From Prevotella sp. P3-122 (GTDB lineage: Bacteria > Bacteroidota > Bacteroidia > Bacteroidales > Bacteroidaceae), in contig NZ_NPJH01000002.1 in assembly GCF_002251365.1 (NCBI RefSeq), forward strand, positions 59,282 through 123,281: a DNA stretch of 64,000 nucleotides, written 5' to 3'. Position 1 is the first letter of the stretch. Every line of letters begins with the position of its first letter. Both the position numbers and the translations under genes were made by a program. The notes under the pieces are model-generated. The model worked only from the letters and a program-made list of their open reading frames with translations, did no database searches and was not told where the DNA came from. Below are positions 24,514-34,049 of this stretch, in pieces.

Positions 24514-25452
24514 ATGCAGAAAAGACTACAAAACAGGATAGCTGAGAGCAGATGGGCACTAACGGTATGCCTGATTTATGCCGCGGGAATAATGCTGCTG
24601 GAAGGCGTTATAGAGAAAGGCTTATGGCTACAGACTGCCTGCCTCGCCATATCTACGCTGATGATGGTTGAGCTGAACAACAGCAACTCGCTCATACGCA
24701 TATACAGCCGCATGGTGTCATGCTCGTTTCTCTTACTAAACGTAATGCTTCCACAGCAGGCCGAGTCTGCCGAGGGAGCAATAGTACAGTTGTGCATCAT
24801 TGGTTTCTATCTGTCTCTGTTCCATGCCTATCAGGACAAGCGGGCTCCCGGATGGGTGTTCTATGCCTTCATGTCTGTAAGTCTCGCAAGTATTGTATGG
24901 GTACAGATGCTCTATTACGTTCCACTGCTTTGGATACTCCTTGCCACCAATATCCTTGCTTTCAGCGGACGTACTTTCTGGGCATCAGTGCTTGGCCTCG
25001 CTCTACCCTACTGGTGTCTCTTGGCTTTCCACCTGCTAAACGGAGACCTGCAACCTCTTGCCGACCACTTCAGCAAACTTGCGGTATTTGGCCCTATCGC
25101 ACGCATAGACAGCCTAAACGGCAATGAATGTCTTGCCATGGCCTTTGTTGCCGTACTGTCTCTCACAGGGATAATCCATTTCGTACGCAACAGCTACAAG
25201 GACAAGATACGCACGAGGATGCTGTACGAGATGTTCATCACCATGGTGGTGGTGACCATGGTATTCATAGTGCTGCAACCACAGCATAGTGAGAAGATTA
25301 TGGGTATTCTGATAGTATCGGCGGCACCACTGACAGGCCACTTCCTCGCCCTGACATCCACGAAGGTGACCAATATAGCTTTCATTGTCATACTTGCAAC
25401 CACGTTAATCATCACAGCAATAAACATATGGGTGCCCTTATCGACATTCTGA
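24514..25452 (+). CDS. Multi-pass membrane protein of unknown function
   Basis: A 312-residue protein with about eight hydrophobic helices and no signature I can name. The start is taken as ATG at 24514; a TTG four codons upstream is possible. The N terminus is basic (MQKRLQNRIAESRW), followed by helices such as WALTVCLIYAAGIMLLEG and WILLATNILAF. It lacks ABC permease, MFS or Walker motifs. Its last 25 bases overlap the next membrane protein gene, so the two are translationally linked. It is not a convincing ZnuB permease, though it lies upstream of the metal-uptake genes. Confidence 0.75.
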   Translation: MQKRLQNRIAESRWALTVCLIYAAGIMLLEGVIEKGLWLQTACLAISTLMMVELNNSNSLIRIYSRMVSCSFLLLNVMLPQQAESAEGAIVQLCIIGFYLSLFHAYQDKRAPGWVFYAFMSVSLASIVWVQMLYYVPLLWILLATNILAFSGRTFWASVLGLALPYWCLLAFHLLNGDLQPLADHFSKLAVFGPIARIDSLNGNECLAMAFVAVLSLTGIIHFVRNSYKDKIRTRMLYEMFITMVVVTMVFIVLQPQHSEKIMGILIVSAAPLTGHFLALTSTKVTNIAFIVILATTLIITAINIWVPLSTF

Positions 25453-25892
25453 TAGATTTCGGCTATTGGGGTATGCTTGCCGCAGCTTTCCTTGCCGGCA
25501 GCTTCTTCCCCTTCAGCAGCGAGGCCGTAATGACAGCGCTCGTTGCCGTAGGATTAGACCCTGTACAGCTCACCATTTATGCCACCATTGGCAATGTGGC
25601 CGGGGGACTGTTTAATTATGGTGTAGGCCGTATGGGAAGGCTCGACTGGATAGAGAAATACCTGCACGTAAGCAAGGAAAGCCTTGACAAGGCCACAAAG
25701 TTTATGGGCGGTCATGGCGCATGGATGGGATTCTTCGCATTCGTCCCAATACTGGGCAGCGCCATCACGATATGCCTTGGACTTATGAGGGCAAACATAA
25801 TAATATCGGTCATCAGCATAACACTGGGAAAGTTCATCAGGTATGCCATCCTCGCATATATCCTTATGTGCGGACAAACCATGCTGGCATGA
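25428..25892 (+). CDS. YqaA/DedA-like small membrane protein
   Basis: A 154-residue inner-membrane protein with four to five helices and a VTT/SNARE-associated pattern: GYWGMLAAAFLAGSFFPFSS near the N terminus, TIGNVAGGLFNYGVGRMG in the middle, and FVPILGSAITICLGLMR. This matches the YqaA branch of the DedA superfamily, thought to help move lipids across the membrane. It overlaps the previous gene by 25 bases. The next gene (metal-binding lipoprotein) begins 30 bases later, so a four-gene transcript is likely. Confidence 0.82.
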   Translation: MGALIDILIDFGYWGMLAAAFLAGSFFPFSSEAVMTALVAVGLDPVQLTIYATIGNVAGGLFNYGVGRMGRLDWIEKYLHVSKESLDKATKFMGGHGAWMGFFAFVPILGSAITICLGLMRANIIISVISITLGKFIRYAILAYILMCGQTMLA

Positions 25893-25922
25893 CGACAGAG
25901 TAAAGACAAATATATTCCGGAC

Positions 25923-26756
25923 ATGAGAAAACTCACATACATTATTATATTGGCACTGTCCCTGATAGCGGCATCCTGCAAGGACAAGGCAGGCACGCGT
26001 CAACGGACAATAACCGTAAGCATAGAGCCCCTGCGCTTCCTCACTGAGCAGATTGCAGGCGACAGGTTCAGCGTAGCAGTTCTGGTAAGACAGGGAGGGA
26101 GCCCAGAGACCTACGAGCCTACGGCCAAGCAGCTTACGGAGCTTGCCCACAGCGACCTTTACATCAAGGTTGGAGAACTGGGCTTTGAGCGCACGTGGCT
26201 CAAGAGGATAATGCAGAATGCGCCACACACCATCATCGTGGACGCAAGCGAGGGTATCAAAAGGGAATTGTCCATCAACGGCATTCCCGACCCGCATGTG
26301 TGGATGAGCGCCTCAAATGCCATAGCCATGGCGAACAACATTTACAACAAGCTGATAGAAATAGACCAGAAGGACAGCGCACTATTCAAGGAAAACCTAC
26401 GGGCGCTTACAGAAAGGCTCAGGAAGGCCGATACCGCCGTACGGGCAAACATTACCCGCGACAAGACCAAGGCTTTCATTATCTATCACCCTGCCCTTAC
26501 ATACTTCGCACGTGACTACGGGCTGACGCAGATACCCATTGAGGAGGAAGGCCGCGAGCCGTCTGCCGCACAGCTTAAAGACGTGATCAGCAAGGGAAAG
26601 GAAGAGAACGTCAAGATACTGTTTGTGCAAGAGGAATTTTCCAACAGGAACATTGATATCATCAAGAATAGCCTCAACGTGGAAGCTGTAGCAATAAATC
26701 CTCTCAGCTACCATCTGGACGAGGAAATGATAAGAATATCCAAGCTGCTGAAATGA
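25923..26756 (+). CDS. Zinc-type ABC transporter substrate-binding lipoprotein (ZnuA-like)
   Basis: A 277-residue cluster A-I metal-binding lipoprotein. The lipobox LIAASC places the lipidated Cys at residue 19. Of the usual ligands, H125 (DPHVWMS) and H189 (YHPALTYF) are present and the last acidic ligand is probably E237 or E238 (VQEEFSNRN). The first His, expected in a 'PHxYEP' context, is Glu here (GSPETYEPT, E62). The His-rich flexible loop of some ZnuA proteins is absent. The substrate may be zinc, manganese or iron. It overlaps the ATPase gene by 4 bases (ATGA). Confidence 0.85.
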   Translation: MRKLTYIIILALSLIAASCKDKAGTRQRTITVSIEPLRFLTEQIAGDRFSVAVLVRQGGSPETYEPTAKQLTELAHSDLYIKVGELGFERTWLKRIMQNAPHTIIVDASEGIKRELSINGIPDPHVWMSASNAIAMANNIYNKLIEIDQKDSALFKENLRALTERLRKADTAVRANITRDKTKAFIIYHPALTYFARDYGLTQIPIEEEGREPSAAQLKDVISKGKEENVKILFVQEEFSNRNIDIIKNSLNVEAVAINPLSYHLDEEMIRISKLLK

Positions 26757-27460
26757 AACCAATCATAAAACTCGACAACATATCGGCAAGCTACGATGGC
26801 AAGCAGGTGCTCTCTGATGTGTCATTGACCATCTTCGACGATGACTACCTTGGCATCATCGGCCCCAACGGAGGAGGCAAGACCACACTGGTGAAGGTCA
26901 TGCTCGGACTGAAGAAGGCAGACAAAGGGCACGTAGGCTATTTCAAGGACGGACAGCCCGTGGAGAATATCAACATAGGCTATCTGCCACAATACTCGTC
27001 CATAGACCGCAACTTCCCCATATCTGTCTACGACGTGGTCCTCTCCGGGCTTAGCTCACAGAAACACTTCCTCTTGCCGTTCACCAGCAGCCAGCACCAA
27101 CAGGTCAGGGACACACTGAGCCGCATGGAGCTTGACTCTTTCGCCCAGCGCCACATAGGCTCGCTTAGCGGCGGACAGCTGCAGAGGGTTCTGCTGGCAA
27201 GGGCCATAGTGTCACGTCCGGACGTGGTGATACTCGACGAGCCAGACACCTACGTTGACAACAGGTTCCGGGAACAGATGTACCAGATGCTTGAGGCCAC
27301 AAACAAGGAATGTGCTGTGGTGATAGTCAGTCACGACATCGCCGAGATACTGCAATACACCAAGCATGTGGCGTGCGTAAACCATACGCTTCACTACCAT
27401 TCCCACGCCGACATGCCAAAGGAGAAACTTGAGCAGCACTTCCTGAAAATGACACTGTAG
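26753..27460 (+). CDS. Metal ABC transporter ATP-binding protein (ZnuC-like)
   Basis: A 235-residue ATPase with Walker A GPNGGGKTT, signature LSGGQLQRV, Walker B VVILDEPDTYVD and the switch His of IVSHD. It belongs with cluster A-I metal uptake systems and should bind the inner face of a permease. No permease gene follows: the next gene is a DUF2723 protein with its own promoter. So either the permease is elsewhere or one of the upstream membrane proteins serves. Confidence 0.9.
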   Translation: MKPIIKLDNISASYDGKQVLSDVSLTIFDDDYLGIIGPNGGGKTTLVKVMLGLKKADKGHVGYFKDGQPVENINIGYLPQYSSIDRNFPISVYDVVLSGLSSQKHFLLPFTSSQHQQVRDTLSRMELDSFAQRHIGSLSGGQLQRVLLARAIVSRPDVVILDEPDTYVDNRFREQMYQMLEATNKECAVVIVSHDIAEILQYTKHVACVNHTLHYHSHADMPKEKLEQHFLKMTL

Positions 27461-27551
27461 GACATTGGCAATAAGCGAGAGCAGAAACTGCACGAAGTCT
27501 GAAAATAACTAAATATTTTATCGTGTTTTCTTCATTCTAAGCTAAATATGC

Positions 27552-27559
27552 TATCTTTG
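27552..27559 (+). promoter_or_regulatory. -7 box of the DUF2723 gene
   Basis: TATCTTTG, 37 bases before the ATG at 27597; no clean -33 TTG is seen. Confidence 0.5.
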
Positions 27560-27596
27560 CAAAATCTTTGAAATAATAATTTATCAACGATAAGAA

Positions 27597-30500
27597 ATGA
27601 AACAGTACAGATTAGTGGACAATGTACTGGGATGGTTGGCATTCCTGATATCCGCATTCGTATATTGCTCCACCATTGAACCGACAGCCAGCTTCTGGGA
27701 CTGTCCGGAATTTATCACGACAGGCTACAAACTGGAAATCGGACACCCGCCCGGAGCACCGTTCTTCATGCTTACAGCAAACCTGTTCTCGCAGTTTGCC
27801 AGCGACCCGTCTGATGTTGCCCGCATGGTCAACACCATGAGCGCGTTGCTAAGTGCGACAACCATCTTGTTCCTGTTCTGGACTATCACTCACCTGACAA
27901 GGAAGCTCATTCTCAAGGACTGGGCAGACCTGACGCTCTCAAAGCTCATTGCCATCGAGGCAAGCGGTATGGTGGGCGCGCTAATCTATACTTTCAGCGA
28001 TACTTTCTGGTTCTCGGCTGTCGAGGGAGAGGTTTACGCTTATTCATCGGCCTTTACAGCCGTAGTATTCTGGCTTATCCTGAAATGGGAAGACCATGCT
28101 GACGAGCCTCATGCCGACCGCTGGCTTGTGCTCATAATGTACATGACAGGCCTGAGTATCGGTGTCCACCTGCTCAACCTGCTCTGTATACCGGCCATCG
28201 TGCTCGTATACTGCTACAGGAAATTCCCCAATATTGAGACCAAAGGCTCGCTGGTAGCTCTTGTCATCTCATTCGTTGTCGTCGCAGCAGTTCTGTATGG
28301 TGTCGTTCCCGGCATCATAACTGTTGGCGGATGGTTCGAGCTGTTCTTCGTCAATGTGCTCGGAATGCCATTCAACACCGGCGAGATTGTCTATATATTC
28401 CTACTTGTGGCATCAGTAATATGGGCCATCTACGAGAGCTATACAGCCAAGAACATCCGACGTGAGAACATCTCCTTCCTATTGGCATTTGCCATGCTTG
28501 GAGTTCCATTCTATGGCTACGGATGGTCTGCCGTCGTCATTGGCGTCATAGTACTTGCCGTACTGTGGTTTATACTTAACCACAAGAAGATTGTCGAGAA
28601 GAAGCCCATCTATACTATCAGCTCCCGCCTGAAGAACACTGTTCTGCTGTGCATGCTGATGCTTATGATTGGTTATTCAAGCTATGCCGTAATAGTGATT
28701 CGCTCTGATGCCAATCCTCCTATGGACCAGAACTCTCCAGAGGACATCTTTACACTGGGCAGCTACCTGAGCCGTGACCAGTATGGTGACCGTCCTTTGC
28801 TTTACGGTCAGGCATACACATCACAGGTTGCTCTTGATGTTGAGGGCAATATGTGCAAGCCAAGGGTAGAGGAAGGAGCACCGATATACTCCCGTGTTGA
28901 GAAAAAGTCGGCCGACGAGAAAGACCGCTACTTCGTTGTTAGCCACAAGAACAAGTACATCTACGCACAGAACATGCTGTTCCCAAGAATGCACGACCAA
29001 GCCCATACGGCTTCTTACGAGCAGTGGATGGGCGGTGTCGACGGCACGGAAGTTCCATACGACCGCTGTGGGGAGCCGATGACGGTGAAGATGCCCTCAC
29101 AGTTAGAGAACATCAGGTTCTTCCTCTCATACCAGTGCAACTTCATGTACTGGCGCTACTTCATGTGGAACTTCGCAGGAAGACAGAACGACATCCAGGG
29201 ACATGGCGAGCTGGAGCATGGCAACTGGATTACTGGAATACCATTGATTGACAACGCAAGACTCGGAGACCAGAGCAAGCTGCCCGATGACCTGAAGAAC
29301 AACAAGGGACACAATGTCTTCTACTGCCTGCCACTCATACTTGGTCTGATAGGACTCTTCTGGCAGTCATTCCGTGGCCGCAGGGGCATACGCCAGTTCT
29401 GGGTTGTATTCTTCCTGTTCTTCATGACCGGTCTGGCCATAGTTGTTTACCTCAACCAGACTCCAGTACAGCCACGTGAGCGTGACTATGCATACGCAGG
29501 ATCATTCTATGCCTACGCCATCTGGTGCGGTATGGGTGTGGCCGCTATTATCGACTTGCTGAAGAAGTGGCTGAAACGAGACAACGTCGTGACAACGGCC
29601 GTAGTATCGCTCGCATGTCTGCTCGTACCAATACAGATGGCAAGCCAGACATGGGACGACCACGACCGCTCTGGCAGATATACTTGCCGTGACTTCGGCC
29701 AGAACTATCTGATGACGCTGCAGGACAAGGGCAACCCCATCATCTTCACCAATGGCGACAACGACACCTTCCCACTCTGGTACAACCAAGATACCGAGGG
29801 TGTACGCACCGACGCACGTGTCTGCAACCTCAGCTACTTGCAGACTGACTGGTACATAGACCAGATGAAACGTCCGGCATACGACTCTCCGGCCGTGCCT
29901 ATCACATGGCCCCGACTTGACTATTGCTCAGGTACCAACGAATATGTGCAGGTAGAGCCAAGACTGAAGAGCCAGATATTGGACTTCTACAAATCAAATC
30001 CCGAGCAGGCAGAACAGCAGTTCGGCAAAGAGCCTTTTGAGCTTTCGAACATCATGAAGTACTGGGTACGCTCCAACGATGCCGACATGCATGTCATTCC
30101 TACCGATACCCTCTACGTAACCATCGACAAGGAGGCGGTACGCAAGAGCGGTATGATGATGGCATGCGACTCCATTCCCGACAAGATGGTCATCTCACTT
30201 GCCAAGAAGAACGCTCTCTACAAGGGCGACCTGATGATGCTTGAGATGATTGCCAACTGCAACTGGACAAGGCCTATATATGTTGCCCTGACCGTGGGAG
30301 CAGAGAACTACATGAACCTTGGCGACAACTTCATACAGGAAGGTCTCGCAAACCGTATATCGCCATTCACCACAAATGCTCCCGGAGCGAAGAACTTCGA
30401 CTCGGAGAAGACTTACAACAACCTGATGAACAGGTATAAGTACGGCGGTCTGAGCACTAAGGGACTGTACATCGACGAGACCGTTATGCGCATGTGCTAT

Positions 30501-30929
30501 ACCCACAGAAGACTGTTCGGCCAGCTCGCGCTCAACCTTATCGCCGAGCACAAGGACGACAAGGCACTGAAAGTGCTGCAGAAAGCGGAGAAGGAAATTC
30601 CCGACTACAACGTACCGTACAACTACATCAGCGGTGGTCTGGACTTCGCAAGAGCCTATGCCCTTCTCGGACAGAAGAAGAGAGCCAACGAGATACTCAA
30701 CAAGGTATGGAACCATTCAGCACAGTATGCCCAGTGGTACCTCGGACTTGCCCAAAGCCGCTTCACACAGAGCCAGCGCGACTGCATGATGCACCTGTCC
30801 ATAATGAATCAGGCGAGCGAGCTCTATGGTCTCATCGACAAGAAACAGGCCGACGAGAAGGCCAAGACTCTCAACACTCTCTATAACATGTACGTAGGCA
30901 AAGGCGGAAACAATTACTACGAGCAATAA
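27597..30929 (+). CDS. DUF2723 membrane protein (TMEM260-like)
   Basis: An 1110-residue protein. The N-terminal part (to about 560) has around twelve hydrophobic helices and the DUF2723 signature: STIEPTASFWDCPEFITTGY and LEIGHPPGAPFFML. The C-terminal 550 residues are soluble, with helical repeat-like segments near the end (LKVLQKAEKEIPDYNVPY). DUF2723 proteins are related to eukaryotic TMEM260, a protein O-mannosyltransferase, so a role as a lipid-linked glycosyltransferase at the outer face of the inner membrane is likely but not shown in bacteria. The polysaccharide deacetylase gene follows with a one-base overlap. Confidence 0.9.
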   Translation: MKQYRLVDNVLGWLAFLISAFVYCSTIEPTASFWDCPEFITTGYKLEIGHPPGAPFFMLTANLFSQFASDPSDVARMVNTMSALLSATTILFLFWTITHLTRKLILKDWADLTLSKLIAIEASGMVGALIYTFSDTFWFSAVEGEVYAYSSAFTAVVFWLILKWEDHADEPHADRWLVLIMYMTGLSIGVHLLNLLCIPAIVLVYCYRKFPNIETKGSLVALVISFVVVAAVLYGVVPGIITVGGWFELFFVNVLGMPFNTGEIVYIFLLVASVIWAIYESYTAKNIRRENISFLLAFAMLGVPFYGYGWSAVVIGVIVLAVLWFILNHKKIVEKKPIYTISSRLKNTVLLCMLMLMIGYSSYAVIVIRSDANPPMDQNSPEDIFTLGSYLSRDQYGDRPLLYGQAYTSQVALDVEGNMCKPRVEEGAPIYSRVEKKSADEKDRYFVVSHKNKYIYAQNMLFPRMHDQAHTASYEQWMGGVDGTEVPYDRCGEPMTVKMPSQLENIRFFLSYQCNFMYWRYFMWNFAGRQNDIQGHGELEHGNWITGIPLIDNARLGDQSKLPDDLKNNKGHNVFYCLPLILGLIGLFWQSFRGRRGIRQFWVVFFLFFMTGLAIVVYLNQTPVQPRERDYAYAGSFYAYAIWCGMGVAAIIDLLKKWLKRDNVVTTAVVSLACLLVPIQMASQTWDDHDRSGRYTCRDFGQNYLMTLQDKGNPIIFTNGDNDTFPLWYNQDTEGVRTDARVCNLSYLQTDWYIDQMKRPAYDSPAVPITWPRLDYCSGTNEYVQVEPRLKSQILDFYKSNPEQAEQQFGKEPFELSNIMKYWVRSNDADMHVIPTDTLYVTIDKEAVRKSGMMMACDSIPDKMVISLAKKNALYKGDLMMLEMIANCNWTRPIYVALTVGAENYMNLGDNFIQEGLANRISPFTTNAPGAKNFDSEKTYNNLMNRYKYGGLSTKGLYIDETVMRMCYTHRRLFGQLALNLIAEHKDDKALKVLQKAEKEIPDYNVPYNYISGGLDFARAYALLGQKKRANEILNKVWNHSAQYAQWYLGLAQSRFTQSQRDCMMHLSIMNQASELYGLIDKKQADEKAKTLNTLYNMYVGKGGNNYYEQ

Positions 30930-31540
30930 TGTTCATAGAACAGCCTGCTAAATGGTTGAGATGGCTATACCCCAGGGCGACTTGGAGAATGGACAAGAAC
31001 AAGCGTTCGGTTTATCTGACGTTTGATGACGGGCCTATCCCCGAGTCGACCCCTTTCATTCTTGACACGCTGAAGGAATTCGGAATAAAGGCCACTTTCT
31101 TCATGGTTGGCGAGAACGTGCTCAGACACCATGACCTGTACAACAGGATTGTGGCCGAGGGACACGTCGTGGGCAACCACACTTTCAATCACCTTGGAGC
31201 GTTTAAGCACTGGACCATTACCTACGTCCTTAACGTGCAACAGGCCAATGACATCATCCACGCACGCCTGTTCCGGCCGCCTCACGGATGGATGAGGCAC
31301 AGCGTATACTGGTGGCTGTCGAGGAGCTACCGTATAGTAATGTGGGATGTCGTAACCCGCGACTACTCTAAGTGGCTCACAGCTGATGATGTGGTGAACA
31401 ATGTCAAGAGATATACACGGAACGGTTCCATCATTACCTTCCATGACTCGCTGAAGAGCATAGACAAGCTGCATAAGGCTTTGCCAGAAGCTCTGAAATG
31501 GCTTAAGGAGCAAGGATATGAATTCAAGACTTTCGAATAG
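30929..31540 (+). CDS. Polysaccharide deacetylase (NodB domain)
   Basis: A 203-residue metal-dependent deacetylase of carbohydrate esterase family 4. Motif 1 is TFDDGP (D33, D34), motif 2 GNHTFNH, motif 3 RPPHGW, and the late ITFHDS motif contributes the catalytic His. There is no signal peptide; the N terminus (MFIEQPAKWLRWLYP) is amphipathic, so it may sit at the membrane. Peptidoglycan or surface glycan is the likely substrate. Start overlaps the previous stop by one base (TAATG), and its 3' end overlaps queG by 23 bases. Confidence 0.9.
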   Translation: MFIEQPAKWLRWLYPRATWRMDKNKRSVYLTFDDGPIPESTPFILDTLKEFGIKATFFMVGENVLRHHDLYNRIVAEGHVVGNHTFNHLGAFKHWTITYVLNVQQANDIIHARLFRPPHGWMRHSVYWWLSRSYRIVMWDVVTRDYSKWLTADDVVNNVKRYTRNGSIITFHDSLKSIDKLHKALPEALKWLKEQGYEFKTFE

Positions 31541-32489
31541 TGTCATTAAGGCTGAGGCGCAACGTCTCGGCTTTTTTGCATGCGGAATGGCAAGAGCACA
31601 GAAGGTAGACTCCACTGAGGAACGAAACCTTGAACAGTGGCTCGAACACAAAGGGCATGCCGACATGCAATACATGGCAAAACATAAAGAAGTGAGACTT
31701 GATCCCCGCCTGCTGCTGAACGGGGCTAAGACCATTGTATCTGTAGCTCTCAACTACTGCCCGAAGGTCACAATACCACAAGACGAGCCACAGATGGCAT
31801 ACTACGCCTACGGGCTCGACTATCACGACATCGTGAAACAGAAGCTTTATGCTCTTGCAGGCAATTTAGGACTTCATACAGACCCCCAAGCGGCAAGACC
31901 TGAAGAACAGCCCTTCCGTGTGGTGGTAGATACCGCTCCCATACTTGAACGCTATTGGGCAAGACAGGCAGGACTGGGATGGCAGGGAAAAAACAGACAA
32001 CTCATCATACCCAATGCAGGAAGCATGTTCTTTCTTGGCGAACTGCTGCTCACAGATGAAGTTGACATATATGACCAGCCTATGGCAGACCGATGCGGAG
32101 CATGCAGGAAGTGTCTTGACGCATGCCCGACAAATGCGCTCGGTGACGGAACCATGTTAGATTCAGCAAAATGCCTGTCGTATATCACCATAGAAAACCG
32201 TAATGACAAGATAAGCACGCATGATGCAAGTGCTATGGGAAATTGTTTCTATGGATGCGACAGATGTCAGAAGGCATGCCCACACAACCGCTACGCTTCT
32301 CCCAACAACACTCCAGAGCTTCAACCCAGCAGGCAACTGCTCGACATGACATGGGAGAAATGGGAAACAATCACAGAAGAGCAATATCAGACACTCTTCA
32401 AAGGGTGTGCGGCAAAACGAGCCAAATACAAAGGTTTACAAAGAAACATAGAAGCCATAAAAGGAAACCGAGAGAACAGCATTAAGTGA
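31518..32489 (+). CDS. queG: Epoxyqueuosine reductase
   Basis: A 323-residue cytoplasmic enzyme that reduces epoxyqueuosine to queuosine in tRNA, using cobalamin and two [4Fe-4S] clusters. The two clusters are bound by CGACRKCLDACP and CDRCQKACPHN; GQKN-like GLGWQGKNRQLI and the LLGE-type strand FFLGELLLT are also present. It is slightly shorter than E. coli QueG, lacking the C-terminal HEAT repeats. It overlaps the deacetylase gene by 23 bases. Confidence 0.95.
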   Translation: MNSRLSNSVIKAEAQRLGFFACGMARAQKVDSTEERNLEQWLEHKGHADMQYMAKHKEVRLDPRLLLNGAKTIVSVALNYCPKVTIPQDEPQMAYYAYGLDYHDIVKQKLYALAGNLGLHTDPQAARPEEQPFRVVVDTAPILERYWARQAGLGWQGKNRQLIIPNAGSMFFLGELLLTDEVDIYDQPMADRCGACRKCLDACPTNALGDGTMLDSAKCLSYITIENRNDKISTHDASAMGNCFYGCDRCQKACPHNRYASPNNTPELQPSRQLLDMTWEKWETITEEQYQTLFKGCAAKRAKYKGLQRNIEAIKGNRENSIK

Positions 32490-32585
32490 AGGATGAAGAC
32501 TCATTCTGTTTTTGATCGAAAGAAGACAACAAGAGCCACGGGCATCCGACTCTTCACTCTTATCTTTAATAACTACAAATTCATC

Positions 32586-32831
32586 ATGGAAAAGGAAATA
32601 GCAACTTTCTTCCGCAATTTCGCACTCAGGACAATGCTTGCAGAGCATGCCGACCCCAATAATCCAAAAGACGTGAAACAGGCTATGCTGAACCACTACG
32701 AAGACATCTACCCGGCTTTTTCACAGACGGATATCTTCAAGAGATGCTACAACAAGCATGAACACGAAAGAATGGTGGCTGCATATAAAGAAAACTTCAC
32801 ATTGTTGCTTAACGGGAGGATACCACAATGA
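32586..32831 (+). CDS. Small conserved-looking protein of unknown function (81 aa)
   Basis: An 81-residue soluble, mostly helical protein (MEKEIATFFRNFALRTML onward), with no motif I know. The ATG at 32586 is chosen because the upstream in-frame extension to 32493 lies in what reads as intergenic sequence. It ends 4 bases inside the EamA transporter gene (ATGA overlap at 32828-32831), which supports it being real and translated with that gene. Confidence 0.65.
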   Translation: MEKEIATFFRNFALRTMLAEHADPNNPKDVKQAMLNHYEDIYPAFSQTDIFKRCYNKHEHERMVAAYKENFTLLLNGRIPQ

Positions 32832-33769
32832 GCAGAAAGATTAAAGGCTACACCCTCGGAGCGATAGCGGCAGCATCATACGGCACAAATCCCCTCTTTA
32901 CATTACCCTTGTATGCAGAAGGCATAAGTCCTGACTCTGTGCTTTTCTTCCGCTATCTCTTTGCATTGCCTATTCTTGCCATTATGCTGAAGTCGCGTGG
33001 ACGGTCATTTGCCGTGTCCTTCGCCGACATACTGCCTCTTGCTATTCTCGGAATAGTCTTTGCCATGTCGTCGCTCACACTTTTCCAGAGCTACAACTAT
33101 ATGGATGCAGGAATAGCCTCAACAATATTGTTTGTCTACCCGATAATGGTGGCGCTGATAATGGCATTGTTCTTCCATGAGAAACTTACCATACAGACTG
33201 TTGTATGTCTGCTCATGGCAGTCGGAGGAATAGGACTCCTTTACAAGAATGAGAATGGTGCGACATTGTCGCTTATGGGAACATTGCTTGTTTTCGCTTC
33301 ATCACTGTCGTATGCAATATATATAGTATCAATCAACCAGACACGCCTTCGTGACATGGCAACGCTCAAGGTGACTTTCTACGTCATTCTCTTCGGATGG
33401 CTGATGTTTGTTTGCCGCACCCTTGCAGCAGGAGGAATACAGACTCCACCCGCAGATAAGCCTTGGCTGTGGTGTTGTCTTGTCGCCTTGGCGCTTATGC
33501 CTACCGCCATATCACTGCTCTGCACTACAGGTGCCATACAATATATCGGTTCTACTCCAACAGCCATTCTTGGAGCCTTGGAACCAGTTACTGCCGTATT
33601 CTTCGGTGTTACCGTGTTCCATGAGTCACTAACCCCACGTATCATATTAGGCTTCATTCTTATAATAAGCGCTGTAAGCATAGTGGTCGCAGGAGGTAAC
33701 ATAACAAGACATCTGACAAGATTCAGAAAGATGTTCCCTAAGTTGAAAAGAACAAAGAGTAAAGAATGA
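32828..33769 (+). CDS. EamA/DMT-family transporter, copy 1
   Basis: A 313-residue transporter with ten hydrophobic helices and two EamA repeats (for example GAIAAASYGTNPLFTLPLYA and ILGALEPVTAVFFGVTVF). By eye it is about 80% identical to the protein encoded at 61984-62913 on the other strand. Exported substrate unknown. Downstream lie a fragment of a DUF4827 gene and a fragment of a phosphohexomutase gene in the same order as around the other copy, so this is part of a segmental duplication. It overlaps the 81-codon gene by 4 bases. Confidence 0.92.
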   Translation: MSRKIKGYTLGAIAAASYGTNPLFTLPLYAEGISPDSVLFFRYLFALPILAIMLKSRGRSFAVSFADILPLAILGIVFAMSSLTLFQSYNYMDAGIASTILFVYPIMVALIMALFFHEKLTIQTVVCLLMAVGGIGLLYKNENGATLSLMGTLLVFASSLSYAIYIVSINQTRLRDMATLKVTFYVILFGWLMFVCRTLAAGGIQTPPADKPWLWCCLVALALMPTAISLLCTTGAIQYIGSTPTAILGALEPVTAVFFGVTVFHESLTPRIILGFILIISAVSIVVAGGNITRHLTRFRKMFPKLKRTKSKE

Positions 33770-33935
33770 AAATCAAGTAACCGTATGGCTGTGGCTATTA
33801 ATTGTAGAGGGAACCTTCTTCCTGAAAAGCTGTACCTGCACAAGTCTATCAAAGTCAATAAAAAAAGTTATTTATTTTGTTATTCCGTCCATTTACATTA
33901 CCTTTACAAAGAATTTCATACAACACTTGACGACA

Positions 33936-34049
33936 ATGAGGAAACTTGCATATTTTATGATGCTCGTCATCGGAGTTGTAACAATAATCTCATGTAATTA
34001 TGACGAAACATACGCAGAACAGAAAGAACGTGAACGCTTGTCGGCATAG
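33936..34049 (+). pseudogene. DUF4827 lipoprotein gene fragment (5' end only)
   Basis: ATG at 33936 opens a 37-codon frame: a lipoprotein signal (RKLAYFMMLVIGVVTIISC) followed by DETYAEQKERER. It matches the first 34 or so residues of the intact DUF4827 protein at 60543-61190 (ASCNDDETYADQKDRER). Then homology stops and sequence matching the 3' end of a phosphohexomutase begins. It is a decay product, not a functional gene. Confidence 0.88.

Noticed and set aside
24514..25452. Missing ZnuB permease
   Set aside because: It has membrane helices but no ABC-3 family pattern, so I left it as unknown.
33785..33997. A 70-codon frame after EamA copy 1
   Set aside because: It overlaps the DUF4827 remnant in another frame and has no protein-like pattern.
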